A stretch of 64,000 nt of DNA from Caproiciproducens galactitolivorans (GTDB lineage Bacteria; Bacillota; Clostridia; Oscillospirales; Acutalibacteraceae), in NCBI RefSeq assembly GCF_026672255.1, contig NZ_JAPOHA010000002.1:224553-288552 (forward strand). Reading direction: 5' to 3'. The position numbers and the translations under genes were made by a program. The notes beneath the pieces were generated by a model. The model was given only the letters and a program-made list of their open reading frames with translations. It was not told the origin of the DNA and did not search any database. Of this stretch, positions 35,543-44,181 are shown in pieces (positions within the stretch are counted from its first letter, which is position 1; every line of letters starts with the position of its first letter).

Positions 35543-35560
35543 ATTTGGCCGTAGGCGGAC
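35533..35560. other. Hairpin between spoIIGA and sigE
   Basis: GTCCGCCTA (35533-35541) pairs with TAGGCGGAC (35552-35560) and covers the spoIIGA stop codon. There is no T-run, so it more likely stabilises or tunes the mRNA than ends it. Confidence 0.5.
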
Positions 35561-35603
35561 GATTCATTCGCCGCGGCGGCAGCGGCAAAAGGGAAAAGTG
35601 AAA

Positions 35604-36326
35604 ATGGGAATGAATAATTTCATAAGGGAATTGGGAAATAAGCTGTCACGAATATGGCTTCGGCTGGGTCTAAACGGGCATATACACTATATCAACGGAC
35701 CTGAAACGCTTCCTCCGCCGCTGACCAGAAAGGAAGAGGAGAAGGTGATGCAGAACATTCTGAATAACCTCCCGAATGCGCGGGAGCCGCTCATCACCCA
35801 TAATCTCAGGTTGGTTGTGTATATCGCGAAAAAATTCGAGTCAAGCAGCGCCGGGGTGGAAGACTTGATTTCCATCGGTACGATCGGTCTGATCAAGGCC
35901 GTAAACACGTTTTGCCCCGAACGGAATATCAAGCTCGCTACATACGCTTCGCGCTGTATTGAAAACGAAATTTTGATGTATCTGCGCAAAAGCTCCCAGC
36001 TCAAGAACGAGGTATCGATTGATGATCCGCTGAATGTCGACTGGGACGGGAACGAACTTTTGCTTTCCGATATTTTAGGCAGTGATCAGGATACGGTGAA
36101 CCGGAATATTGAGCAGGAGGTGGAACGGGACCTGCTGTTGAATGCGGTTTCCCATCTGGCCCCGCGTGAACGGGAAATCATGCAGCTTCGTTTCGGTTTA
36201 AACAACACTAAGGAACATACCCAGAAAGAAGTTGCCGACACACTGGGGATTTCCCAATCCTACATATCGCGTCTGGAAAAACGGATCATTGAAAGATTAA
36301 AGAAGGATTTGGAGCGGGTAAGTTAA
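35604..36326 (+). CDS. sigE: RNA polymerase sporulation sigma factor sigma-E
   Basis: This 240-residue sigma-70-family factor has region 2 ([37 protein letters not shown]) and region 4 ([37 protein letters not shown]). The first 27 or so residues ([18 protein letters not shown]) are the membrane-associating pro-sequence removed by SpoIIGA. It drives early mother-cell transcription. The ATG at 35604 is nine bases after GGGA; a GTG six bases earlier is too close. Confidence 0.96.
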   Translation: MGMNNFIRELGNKLSRIWLRLGLNGHIHYINGPETLPPPLTRKEEEKVMQNILNNLPNAREPLITHNLRLVVYIAKKFESSSAGVEDLISIGTIGLIKAVNTFCPERNIKLATYASRCIENEILMYLRKSSQLKNEVSIDDPLNVDWDGNELLLSDILGSDQDTVNRNIEQEVERDLLLNAVSHLAPREREIMQLRFGLNNTKEHTQKEVADTLGISQSYISRLEKRIIERLKKDLERVS

Positions 36327-36823
36327 TTAATCTCGAGATAGGGAAGAATTACGCCGTATGCTTCTTTTAAACGTTCGTAGTTGTAATGGCGGCAGTTGGC
36401 GGGGCTGGTGGAAGGCAGGGGGATCGCGGGAACGCCGGCGTCCTTCTCGCAAAAGCGATGATAAAGGGAAGCGGCTTTTGAACCGGTTGTAAATACCGTG
36501 TTTATTCCGGTTGCTTTCAGTAACCCTGCGATATTATTCGGTATGGGATTGTGAATGCTGCTGTCGTCCGCGCCGGTAATCGTACAGCTTTTCAGAACGT
36601 CCCAAAGCGCAATATGATTTTTAAGCAGGAAGCATGTCTTTTCCTCGTTTGTTGTGGGAAGCTCCTGTGACAGCAGATCGGAAACGACGCGCCAGAAACG
36701 GTTCTGCGGATGAGAGTAATAAAAACCGGCCTCGCGGGATTTGGGCGACGGCATGGTGCCCAAAATCAAAATGCGTGAATTTTCGTCGTAAACCGGCTGT
36801 AAAGTATGTTTAACCGTTTCCAT
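36323..36823 (-). CDS. DNA-deoxyinosine glycosylase (UDG superfamily, family 6)
   Basis: This 166-residue uracil-DNA-glycosylase-superfamily enzyme shows the motif [21 protein letters not shown] and the C-terminal [17 protein letters not shown]. Family 6 members remove hypoxanthine from deaminated adenine in DNA. Its last codons overlap the end of sigE by four bases on the opposite strand. Its 5' end overlaps cca by 14 bases, so the two minus-strand genes form one unit. Confidence 0.85.
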   Translation of the reverse strand: METVKHTLQPVYDENSRILILGTMPSPKSREAGFYYSHPQNRFWRVVSDLLSQELPTTNEEKTCFLLKNHIALWDVLKSCTITGADDSSIHNPIPNNIAGLLKATGINTVFTTGSKAASLYHRFCEKDAGVPAIPLPSTSPANCRHYNYERLKEAYGVILPYLEIN

Positions 36824-38129
36824 TGAAGGTTCCTTCTTTTTTGATGTATTTTATCAGTTCCGAATGCTCATTCGGGCATTTTCCGTCCATTACGGCGTTG
36901 AGAAGAAAAGTAAGCGTTTTGCCGACCTCGGCTCCCTCCGGGATACCCAGTTTCATTAAATCCGCTCCGCTGACAGCAAGACCTTTCAAAGAATAGCATA
37001 GCCCGGATTTCAGGATGTATTCCAGCATCCGATCTGCCTTTTCCAAATCTTCCAGCGTTTTGCTGTCAACCGGAAGCTGCGCTTTCGCGTCCGCCTCTTT
37101 TACTTTTAACAGCAGACGGAAATTTTCTGCGCCGAAACGGTTTAAATACCGCAAAATCTGTTTTTCTTCAGGGATCAGCGGCAGATTATGCCGCTTTACC
37201 AGCTCCGATATGGTACGGACAGTCCATCCGTCATATCGGAGCTTTTTTAGGGCCTGATTTGCAATTTCAGCACCTTTTAAATCCGGATTTGCTTTATTTT
37301 GATTGTCATAAAACGGTTTCCCGATTTCGTGCAGAAGCATCGTCAGACGAAGCACGGGTACCGCTTCCGCAGCGGTTATCGCTCTCAGCGTGTGTTCCCA
37401 AACATTCTGCCCGGATTCGGTTTGCAATGCGGCTAAAGGCGCGATTTCGGGCAGGAACTGTTCGATTGTGAATCGGTAATCCCGTAATATTTCTTCGGCG
37501 TTCCGTCCGCAAATCAGTTTTGTAAATTCCGTATTGATTCGTTCGGCTGAAATCAGGCGAAGGCGCCCGCAATTCCTGTGGATGCTTTCCGACGTTTCCT
37601 TTTCAATTTCAAAATCGAGAACGGAAGAAAAGCGGAGCGCTCTTAAAATCCGCAGACCGTCCTCCTGAAACCGAAGGTCAGGATCGCCTACGCAGCGGAT
37701 TCGCCGGAGCTTGATATCCTTCAGCCCTTCGAAACAGTCGATCAGGCCGTTTGCGGGATGATAGGCCAGAGCGTTCATGGTAAAATCTCGGCGCGCTAAA
37801 TCTTCTTCCAGTTTGCGGGTAAAACGCACGCTGTCCGGATGGCGGCTGTCGCTGTATTCCCCGTCTATCCGGTAAGCAGTCACTTCAATCGGCATTTGGC
37901 CGATCAGAACGGTTATCGTTCCGTGTTTTATTCCGGTTTCAATCCGTTTATAGCCGGTAAACGCGTTCTTTATTTCTTCCGGCATGGCGGAAGTCGTAAC
38001 ATCCCAGTCAAAGGGCTGTTTCCCCATAAGGGTGTCGCGCACACAGCCGCCGACAACGTATGCCTCAAATCCGGAATTATTCAGCGTTTCGATGGCCTTT
38101 TCAACCTGCGGCGGTAAATTTATTTTCAT
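36810..38129 (-). CDS. cca: CCA-adding tRNA nucleotidyltransferase
   Basis: This 439-residue class II nucleotidyltransferase has the head-domain section YVVGGCVRDTLMGKQPFDWDVTT with the DxD metal motif, followed by RRDFTMNALAYHP and a neck and body with an HD-like LHEIGKP section. It adds or repairs the 3' CCA of tRNA. It is divergent from sigG and overlaps the glycosylase gene by 14 bases. Confidence 0.94.
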   Translation of the reverse strand: MKINLPPQVEKAIETLNNSGFEAYVVGGCVRDTLMGKQPFDWDVTTSAMPEEIKNAFTGYKRIETGIKHGTITVLIGQMPIEVTAYRIDGEYSDSRHPDSVRFTRKLEEDLARRDFTMNALAYHPANGLIDCFEGLKDIKLRRIRCVGDPDLRFQEDGLRILRALRFSSVLDFEIEKETSESIHRNCGRLRLISAERINTEFTKLICGRNAEEILRDYRFTIEQFLPEIAPLAALQTESGQNVWEHTLRAITAAEAVPVLRLTMLLHEIGKPFYDNQNKANPDLKGAEIANQALKKLRYDGWTVRTISELVKRHNLPLIPEEKQILRYLNRFGAENFRLLLKVKEADAKAQLPVDSKTLEDLEKADRMLEYILKSGLCYSLKGLAVSGADLMKLGIPEGAEVGKTLTFLLNAVMDGKCPNEHSELIKYIKKEGTFNGNG

Positions 38130-38232
38130 TGTTCCGCCCCTCTTATCCTATAAAATTACAATTATAAATAGTATATACGAGAATACGGTGAAAAAGCAAA
38201 CAATCCCTTTGAATATTTTTAACTTGCCCTTC

Positions 38233-38261
38233 GCATGAATCACCCTGCCCATGGTAATAAT
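38233..38261 (+). promoter_or_regulatory. Sigma-F/G-type promoter of sigG
   Basis: GCATG (38233-38237) and GGTAATAAT (38253-38261) are 15 bases apart. The second element fits the forespore -10 pattern GGnnAnAnT perfectly. The B. subtilis sigG gene has a sigma-F-dependent promoter, so this is the expected control. Confidence 0.6.
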
Positions 38262-38294
38262 GATAGTAAGTTTTACATGGAATGAGGGGACGGC

Positions 38295-39065
38295 ATGCAG
38301 TACAACAAAGTTGAAATCTGCGGGGTGAACACCTCAAAGCTGAAAGTACTTACCGAAAAGGAGAAAATGGAGCTGCTGCGCCGTGTAAAGGAAGGCGATA
38401 CAAAAGCGCGCGAAGATCTGATTAACGGAAATCTGCGCCTTGTATTAAGCGTAATTCAGCGATTTACAAACAGAGGGGAAAATCTGGACGATCTTTTTCA
38501 GGTCGGGTGCATCGGTTTGATTAAAGCAATCGACCATTTCGATATCAGTCAGGGGGTTCGTTTCAGCACATACGGCGTACCCATGATCATCGGCGAAATC
38601 CGGCGCTATCTGCGGGACAATAACTCCATCCGTGTCAGCCGGTCTCTGCGCGATACGGCCTATAAAGCGATGCAGGCAAAGGAAAAAATGACGGCACAAA
38701 ACAACCGGGAACCGACCATTGACGAAATTGCAAAGGAATTGGAGCTTCCGCGGGAGGATATCGTTCTGGCGCTGGAATCCATCGCCGAACCGGTTTCCCT
38801 TTACGAGCCGGTCTTCTCGGACGGCGGCGACACGATTTACGTAATGGATCAGGTGGGGGATAACAACGACGATTCCAACTGGCTCGATGAAATCGCGCTC
38901 AAGGAAGCTATCCGGGATTTAAATAACAGGGAAAAGCGAATCCTTTCCATGCGTTTTTTTCAGGGGAAAACGCAGATGGAGGTTGCCTCGGAAATCGGTA
39001 TCAGTCAGGCGCAGGTTTCCCGGCTTGAAAAAGCCGCGCTTGATAAAATTAAAAAAGACATATAA
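38295..39065 (+). CDS. sigG: RNA polymerase sporulation sigma factor sigma-G
   Basis: This 256-residue factor starts MQYNKVEICGVNTSKLKVLT, the typical sigma-G N-terminus. It has region 2 (NLRLVLSVIQRFTNRGENLDDLFQVGCIGLIKAIDHFD), region 3 and region 4 (QMEVASEIGISQAQVSRLEKAAL). It directs late forespore transcription. GAGGGGA precedes the ATG. Two minus-strand genes separate it from sigE, unlike the spoIIGA-sigE-sigG order of Bacillus. Confidence 0.96.
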   Translation: MQYNKVEICGVNTSKLKVLTEKEKMELLRRVKEGDTKAREDLINGNLRLVLSVIQRFTNRGENLDDLFQVGCIGLIKAIDHFDISQGVRFSTYGVPMIIGEIRRYLRDNNSIRVSRSLRDTAYKAMQAKEKMTAQNNREPTIDEIAKELELPREDIVLALESIAEPVSLYEPVFSDGGDTIYVMDQVGDNNDDSNWLDEIALKEAIRDLNNREKRILSMRFFQGKTQMEVASEIGISQAQVSRLEKAALDKIKKDI

Positions 39066-39108
39066 TGATCATTTGTTTATCATGCTGTCGTCGCAATGAA
39101 TCGTTCGA

Positions 39109-39152
39109 ATCGCTGTATTTGATTTTAGAACAATCCTCTATACAGCGATTTT
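39109..39152 (+). other. Stem-loop downstream of sigG
   Basis: AATCGCTGTAT (39109-39119) is exactly complementary to ATACAGCGATT (39140-39150) around a 20-base loop. The T-run is short, so this is at best an auxiliary terminator ahead of the strong one at 39209-39240. Confidence 0.45.
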
Positions 39153-39208
39153 CGTATTCCATATTAGACTGCACTTTTTTGGTGCCTTCTTTTGCGCTTA
39201 AGCCGCAG

Positions 39209-39240
39209 AAAAGCCGCTGTGAATTTTCACAGCGGCTTTT
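39209..39240. terminator. Bidirectional terminator between sigG and ppa
   Basis: A 15-bp perfect stem, AAAAGCCGCTGTGAA against TTCACAGCGGCTTTT, has a TT loop. The A and T tracts suit both converging genes. Confidence 0.92.
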
Positions 39241-39250
39241 ACAATCTATT

Positions 39251-39781
39251 TCATTTACAGAACTTCTCTAAATAACTGTTGATGCAGGACTGAATGATTT
39301 CTTCCGCGTCCGCCGGCCCTTTTACCTCGTCGATGGCCGTGACCTTTCCTTCGAGCTGTTTGTAAACAGAGAAAAAGTGGGTCATTTCATCAAAGATATG
39401 CTTCGGAAGTTCGTTAATATCGTGGTAACTGTTATAGTTCGGGTCGTTAAACGGTATGGCGATGATTTTTTCATCCTTCATACCATTGTCCACCATAATA
39501 ATAACACCGATCGCGTAGCACCGAACCAGTGACAGAGGCTGAATATCCTCTGAACAGAGGACCAAAACGTCTAACGGATCGTTATCACTCGCGTAGGTAC
39601 GCGGGATGAAACCGTAGTTAGCAGGATAATGGGTGGATGTGTAAAGAATTCGATCCATAATGAGCAAGCCGGTTTCTTTGTCCAGCTCATATTTGATTTT
39701 GCAGCCTTTTGGTATTTCAATTACGGCGCAAAAATCATCTGCATGAATTCTTTTTGGTGAGATATTATGCCAAATATTCAT
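39251..39781 (-). CDS. ppa: Inorganic pyrophosphatase, family I
   Basis: This 176-residue soluble pyrophosphatase has the family I section HYPANYGFIPRTYASDNDPLDVLVL, with the metal-binding aspartates, and EIPKGCKIKYELDKETG. It hydrolyses pyrophosphate to phosphate in the cytoplasm. CAGGAGG lies before the ATG. Family I enzymes are less usual in Bacilli, which use family II, but are common in Clostridia. Confidence 0.95.
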   Translation of the reverse strand: MNIWHNISPKRIHADDFCAVIEIPKGCKIKYELDKETGLLIMDRILYTSTHYPANYGFIPRTYASDNDPLDVLVLCSEDIQPLSLVRCYAIGVIIMVDNGMKDEKIIAIPFNDPNYNSYHDINELPKHIFDEMTHFFSVYKQLEGKVTAIDEVKGPADAEEIIQSCINSYLEKFCK

Positions 39782-39808
39782 ATTGGCCTCCTGATTTTAT
39801 TTTACTCT

Positions 39809-39837
39809 ATTCTACCATTTTTGATAAGGTTATTCAA
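39809..39837 (-). promoter_or_regulatory. Sigma-A promoter of ppa
   Basis: On the minus strand TTGAAT (39832-39837) and TAGAAT (39809-39814) are 17 bases apart, 28 bases before the start codon. Confidence 0.65.
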
Positions 39838-39889
39838 TTAATTAATTATATAACAAAGTCTGGCATATAACTGTAGTGGAGGTGGGAGC

Positions 39890-40183
39890 GTGAATTGCAG
39901 AATTATTGATATGCGCCATAAAGAAGTGATCAATATAAAGGACGGCATGCGGATAGGATGTGTTTGTGATGTGGAGATCGATACGGCGGACGCGCGCGTG
40001 ATTGCGATTGTAATTTACGGCCGCCTGCGCTGGTTTGGCCTTTTAGGAAGGGAGGATGACATTATTATTAAATGGCAGGATATACAGGTTATCGGTGACG
40101 ATACTATCTTAGTGTGTTATAATAATTGCTGTCATACAAGAAAACGTCCGCGCGGATTTGGCGGATTTTTTGGCAACAACTGA
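39890..40183 (+). CDS. YlmC/YmxH-family sporulation protein
   Basis: This 97-residue PRC-barrel-type protein (RIIDMRHKEVINIKDGMRIGCVCDVEIDTADARV) matches the YlmC/YmxH family, found in spore formers. A Cys-Cys-His and Lys/Arg-rich tail follows. The GTG start has GGAGGTGGGAG upstream. Its molecular role is unknown; sporulation linkage comes from the family. Confidence 0.85.
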   Translation: MNCRIIDMRHKEVINIKDGMRIGCVCDVEIDTADARVIAIVIYGRLRWFGLLGREDDIIIKWQDIQVIGDDTILVCYNNCCHTRKRPRGFGGFFGNN

Positions 40184-40190
40184 AAAAAAC

Positions 40191-40219
40191 TTGAAAATTC
40201 TTACCTTTTATGGTATAAT
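40191..40219 (+). promoter_or_regulatory. Sigma-A promoter of rpsB-tsf
   Basis: TTGAAA at 40191-40196 and TATAAT at 40214-40219, preceded by TGG (extended -10), are 17 bases apart. About 100 bases of leader follow, including GCCCGAAAGGGT, a tetraloop hairpin that could belong to an S2 leader structure. Confidence 0.75.
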
Positions 40220-40323
40220 CATCTGCGCAATAAAAATCACACGCTTTACTATGACGATTTGGTGCCCGAAAGGGTGTTGCGTCTGATCCGGTAAGGCGGC
40301 GGAAAAACCAAGGAGGAAAAATT

Positions 40324-41061
40324 ATGTCAGTCGTATCAATGAAACAGCTTTTGGAAGCAGGCGTTCACTTTGGTCATCAGACCAGAAGATGGAACCCGAA
40401 AATGGCTCCGTATATTTTTACAGAGCGCAACGGCATTTACATTATCGATCTGCAGAAAACCGTTCGAAAACTGGAAGAAGCCTATAACTTTGTACGCGAC
40501 CTTTCCATGGAAGGCAAGTCCGTACTGTTTGTAGGTACGAAAAAGCAGGCTCAGGATTCCGTTAAAGAGGAAGCAGAGCGTGCAGGTGCTTATTATGTTA
40601 ACGCACGCTGGCTCGGCGGTATGTTAACAAACTTCCGTACCATCCGCCGCAGAATCGACCGTTTGAACCAGCTCAAGAGCATGGAAGAAGACGGTACGTT
40701 TGATCTTCTGCCAAAGAAGGAAGTTATTAAACTTCGCCTGGAAATTGAAAAACTCGAGAAATTCCTTGGCGGTATTAAAGAAATGAAGCAAATTCCCGGC
40801 GCGCTTTTCATTGTTGACCCGCGCAAAGAGAGAATCGCTGTTGCCGAAGCAAAGAAACTGGGCATTCCGATTGTCGCTATTGTCGATACAAACTGCGATC
40901 CGGACGAAATCGACTATGTTATTCCGGGCAATGATGATGCGATCCGTGCCGTTAAATTGATTTCCGCAACAATGGCAAACGCGATCGTTGAAGGAAAAGA
41001 AGGCCAGATGGGCGCCGCTGCGGCAGAAGAGAAAGAAAACGAAGAAGCGGCAGCGGAATAA
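40324..41061 (+). CDS. rpsB: 30S ribosomal protein S2
   Basis: This 245-residue protein opens [31 protein letters not shown] and contains [34 protein letters not shown], both S2 signatures. It is a primary component of the small subunit. CAAGGAGG precedes the ATG. The rpsB-tsf-pyrH-frr order is widely conserved. The tail is rich in Ala and Glu. Confidence 0.99.
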   Translation: MSVVSMKQLLEAGVHFGHQTRRWNPKMAPYIFTERNGIYIIDLQKTVRKLEEAYNFVRDLSMEGKSVLFVGTKKQAQDSVKEEAERAGAYYVNARWLGGMLTNFRTIRRRIDRLNQLKSMEEDGTFDLLPKKEVIKLRLEIEKLEKFLGGIKEMKQIPGALFIVDPRKERIAVAEAKKLGIPIVAIVDTNCDPDEIDYVIPGNDDAIRAVKLISATMANAIVEGKEGQMGAAAAEEKENEEAAAE

Positions 41062-41104
41062 ATTACTTTATATTTAGATTATACAAGAGCGGAGGAATAT
41101 ATAA

Positions 41105-42019
41105 ATGGCTTTTACAGCAAAAGACGTTGCAGCACTTCGCGAGAAGACTGGCTGCGGAATGATGGATTGTAAAAAAGCGCTTTCAGCTTCGGACGGAAAT
41201 ATGGAAGCTGCAATCGATTTTCTTAGAGAAAAGGGCCTTGCTGCCGCCACGAAAAAGGCCGGCCGCATTGCTGCCGAGGGCGTGGCTTATGCAGGCGTAA
41301 ACGAGGAAGGCAATATCGGTGTTGATATTGAAGTCAACGCAGAAACCGACTTCGTTGCAAAGAACGCAGAGTTCCAGAACTTTGTAAAAACCTGCGCGGA
41401 TACCGTTATCGAGCAGAATCCTGCCGATATTGACGCGCTTCTTCAGTGCAAAGTGAAGGGTACGGATCAAACCGTCGACGCTCTCCTGAAAGATAAAATT
41501 CTTACAATCGGTGAAAACATCAAGATTCGCCGCTTTAAGCGTTTGGACGGCGTCGTTTCCGCCTATATCCACGCAAACGGAAAAATCGGCGTTCTGGTTC
41601 AATTTGATACAACCCCCGATATTGCTGCAAAAGAGGAATTCAAAGAATACGCAAAAAATATTGCCATGCAGATTGCGGCAATCAATCCGCAGTACCTCAA
41701 CGAAAAAGCCGTACCGGCCGAAGTTGTTGAGCATGAAAAAGGGATTCTGAAAGAGCAGATCATCAACGACGGAAAACCGGCTGCGATTGCCGAGAAAATT
41801 GTTACCGGCAGACTCGGAAAGTTCTTCAAGGAAATCTGCCTTGTAGATCAGGCCTACGTGAAAGACGGCAACCTTTCCGTTCAGCAGTATACGGATGCTA
41901 CCGCGAAGGAACTGGGCGGCAAAATTGCAATCGTCGATTATGTGCGCTTTGAAAAAGGCGAGGGCATTGAAAAGCGTGAAGATAATTTTGCTGAAGAAAT
42001 CGCCAGCATGGTTAAGTAA
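41105..42019 (+). CDS. tsf: Elongation factor Ts
   Basis: This 304-residue nucleotide-exchange factor for EF-Tu shows AALREKTGCGMMDCKKALSASDGNMEAAIDFLREKG (UBA-like domain) and EVNAETDFVAKNAEF. It is co-transcribed with rpsB and ends at a terminator. GAGCGGAGG lies before the ATG. Confidence 0.99.
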   Translation: MAFTAKDVAALREKTGCGMMDCKKALSASDGNMEAAIDFLREKGLAAATKKAGRIAAEGVAYAGVNEEGNIGVDIEVNAETDFVAKNAEFQNFVKTCADTVIEQNPADIDALLQCKVKGTDQTVDALLKDKILTIGENIKIRRFKRLDGVVSAYIHANGKIGVLVQFDTTPDIAAKEEFKEYAKNIAMQIAAINPQYLNEKAVPAEVVEHEKGILKEQIINDGKPAAIAEKIVTGRLGKFFKEICLVDQAYVKDGNLSVQQYTDATAKELGGKIAIVDYVRFEKGEGIEKREDNFAEEIASMVK

Positions 42020-42036
42020 TATCGCTTTTATAAATG

Positions 42037-42066
42037 GCGCAGGATACATCCTGCGCTGTTTTTTTG
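42037..42066 (+). terminator. Terminator after tsf
   Basis: GCGCAGGA pairs with TCCTGCGC over a TACA loop (42037-42056), followed by TG and seven T residues. Confidence 0.92.
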
Positions 42067-42145
42067 CGTCTTTCCGGTGGGGCTAAATGTTTCTAAATTA
42101 TAAAACTTGACAATAATAACTATATTTAGTAATGAAAGCCTTTAC

Positions 42146-42174
42146 TTTACACAATGCTTATTGTAAAATATTAT
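42146..42174 (+). promoter_or_regulatory. Sigma-A promoter of the pyrH-polC run
   Basis: TTTACA at 42146-42151 and TATTAT at 42169-42174 are 17 bases apart. The start point would lie a few bases before the ribosome site of pyrH, giving a very short leader. An upstream TTGACA at 42107 lacks a good -10 partner. Confidence 0.55.
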
Positions 42175-42197
42175 AAAAAGATAATGGGGTGTTCTGT

Positions 42198-42911
42198 TTG
42201 AAACCTAAATATAAAAGAGTCCTTTTGAAACTGAGCGGCGAGTCCCTTGCCGGGAACGCAACGCATGGAATCGATTTTGACACCGTCTTAAAAATCTGCG
42301 AACCGATCAAGAAATGCGCGGACATGGGCGTACAAATCGCAATCGTCGTCGGCGGCGGCAATTTCTGGCGCGGCCGCAGCAGCGGACAGATGGACAGAAC
42401 CCGTGCCGACCATATGGGGATGCTCGCAACCACGATCAACGCGCTCGGCGTTGCCGACGCGCTGGAGCAGCTTGGAATGCAGGTTCGCGTACAGACCGCA
42501 ATCGCGATGCAGCAGATTGCGGAGCCGTATATCCGCAACCGTGCCGTACGTCATCTTGAAAAGGGCAGAGTGGTTGTATTCGGATGCGGCACAGGAAATC
42601 CTTTTTTTTCAACAGACACGGCGGCGGCGCTCCGGGCGGCCGAAATCGACGCCGATATTATTATGAAAGCAACAATGGTTGACGGCGTTTATGATTCCGA
42701 CCCGAAGAAAAACCCGAATGCCGTTAAATATGATTCGTTATCCTTTATGGAAGTACTGAATAAGAACCTTCAGGTAATGGACAGCACGGCTGCTTCATTA
42801 TGTAAGGATAATAAAATTCCGATTCTGGTATTCAGCATCAATGAGCCGGAAAATATTTTAAAGGCCGTATGCGGTGAACCGATCGGTACAATTGTAGAGG
42901 AGGATTCGTAA
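42198..42911 (+). CDS. pyrH: UMP kinase
   Basis: This 237-residue hexameric amino-acid-kinase-fold enzyme has [29 protein letters not shown] and [16 protein letters not shown]. It phosphorylates UMP to UDP. The TTG at 42198, seven bases after GGGGTG, gives the usual [14 protein letters not shown] start. frr begins in its stop codon. Confidence 0.97.
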   Translation: MKPKYKRVLLKLSGESLAGNATHGIDFDTVLKICEPIKKCADMGVQIAIVVGGGNFWRGRSSGQMDRTRADHMGMLATTINALGVADALEQLGMQVRVQTAIAMQQIAEPYIRNRAVRHLEKGRVVVFGCGTGNPFFSTDTAAALRAAEIDADIIMKATMVDGVYDSDPKKNPNAVKYDSLSFMEVLNKNLQVMDSTAASLCKDNKIPILVFSINEPENILKAVCGEPIGTIVEEDS

Positions 42912-43465
42912 TGAAAGAAGTATTGGCAAATGCAGAGGAACGCATGAAAAAGAGTATTGACGCATTGTCGGATGAGTTTGCGTCAATCCGGGCAGGAAGG
43001 GCAAACCCGGCGGTACTGGATAAGATTAAAGTCGATTATTACGGCACCCCGACTGCAATTAACCAGCTTGCCGCGGTCGCCGTAAGCGAAGCAAGAATTT
43101 TAACGATTCAGCCCTGGGATGTTTCCGTTTGCAAAGCGATTGAAAAGGCGATTCAGACTTCGGATATTGGTATCAATCCGCAGAGCGACGGGAAAATTAT
43201 CCGTATTACCTTTCCTCCGCTCACAGAGGAAAGGCGCCATGATTTAGTCAAAGATATCAGCAAGATGGCGGAGGAACGCAAGATTGCCATACGGAATATC
43301 CGCCGTGATGCAATGGAAAAGCTCAAGGGAATGAAAAAGAATTCGGAACTCTCCGAGGACGAATTGAAACAGGCCGAAAAGAAAACACAGGATTTAACCG
43401 ATAAATACTGCAAACAGGTTGACAGTGTGTTTGAGAAAAAACAAAAGGAAATTTTGGAAATATAG
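42911..43465 (+). CDS. frr: Ribosome recycling factor
   Basis: This 184-residue protein shows SIRAGRANPAVLDKIKVDYYGTPT and the C-terminal helical section. It separates ribosomal subunits after termination together with EF-G. Its ATG overlaps the pyrH stop by one base, and AGAGGAGG in the pyrH end is its ribosome site. Confidence 0.98.
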   Translation: MKEVLANAEERMKKSIDALSDEFASIRAGRANPAVLDKIKVDYYGTPTAINQLAAVAVSEARILTIQPWDVSVCKAIEKAIQTSDIGINPQSDGKIIRITFPPLTEERRHDLVKDISKMAEERKIAIRNIRRDAMEKLKGMKKNSELSEDELKQAEKKTQDLTDKYCKQVDSVFEKKQKEILEI

Positions 43466-43473
43466 GATAACAT

Positions 43474-44181
43474 ATGGAAGATCAATACCTGCCACGCCAT
43501 GTCGGTATTATTATGGACGGGAATGGCCGCTGGGCCAAAAAGCGCGGGTTACCGCGTTCTGTCGGCCATTCTGCCGGCGCGGCTGTTTTTAAAACCATTA
43601 CGCGATACTGCGGTTCCATCGGGATACAGTATCTGACGATTTACGCATTTTCAACCGAAAATTGGAAACGGCCGCAGGAAGAAATCGGCGGTCTGATGAA
43701 ACTGTTCAAGCAGTATTTGGAAGAAGCCTTGCGCGACTTTTTGAATGAGAATATAAAGGTACGTTTTATTGGAGACACCACAGTTTTTTCGCCGGAGCTT
43801 CAAAAATTATTTGCCGAAACAGAAGCGGTTTCGGCAGATCATACCGGTATGGTATTAAATATAGCCATGAATTACGGCGGACGCGCAGAAATAACGCGTG
43901 CAATGAAATTATTAGCGGAAGAAGTTAAAAATGGCGGATTATCACCGGAAGAGATTGACGAAAACTCCATAGCCAAAAAACTGTACACAGACGGGCAGCC
44001 CGATCCGGACTTGATTATCAGGCCGAGCGGGGAGAACCGTATTTCAAATTTTTTACTGTGGCAGTCCGCCTATTCCGAATACGTTATTATGGATATTTTA
44101 TGGCCGGATTTCAAAACGAGAGATTTGGATCGCGCGCTGAAGGAATATGCAAACCGCAACAGGCGATTTGGAGGGGTTTAA
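43474..44181 (+). CDS. uppS: Isoprenyl transferase (undecaprenyl diphosphate synthase)
   Basis: This 235-residue cis-prenyltransferase has HVGIIMDGNGRWAKKRGLPRSVGH with the catalytic Asp, then TIYAFSTENWKRP and DLIIRPSGENRISNFLLWQSAYSEY. It makes the C55 lipid carrier for cell wall synthesis. The ribosome site is weak (GGATAAC). cdsA follows with no gap. Confidence 0.96.
   Translation: MEDQYLPRHVGIIMDGNGRWAKKRGLPRSVGHSAGAAVFKTITRYCGSIGIQYLTIYAFSTENWKRPQEEIGGLMKLFKQYLEEALRDFLNENIKVRFIGDTTVFSPELQKLFAETEAVSADHTGMVLNIAMNYGGRAEITRAMKLLAEEVKNGGLSPEEIDENSIAKKLYTDGQPDPDLIIRPSGENRISNFLLWQSAYSEYVIMDILWPDFKTRDLDRALKEYANRNRRFGGV

Noticed and set aside
35533-35560. Terminator between spoIIGA and sigE
   Set aside because: The hairpin is strong but has no T-run, and sigE must be transcribed together with spoIIGA.
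39065-39271. 68-codon frame after sigG
   Set aside because: It covers two terminator-like hairpins and has no ribosome site.
39842-39871. Sporulation-type promoter before the YlmC/YmxH gene
   Set aside because: CATATAAC resembles a sigma-E -10, but no -35 fits at the right distance, so I left it out.
42107-42130. Alternative pyrH promoter at TTGACA 42107
   Set aside because: No acceptable -10 box at 16-18 bases; the TTTACA/TATTAT pair downstream fits better.
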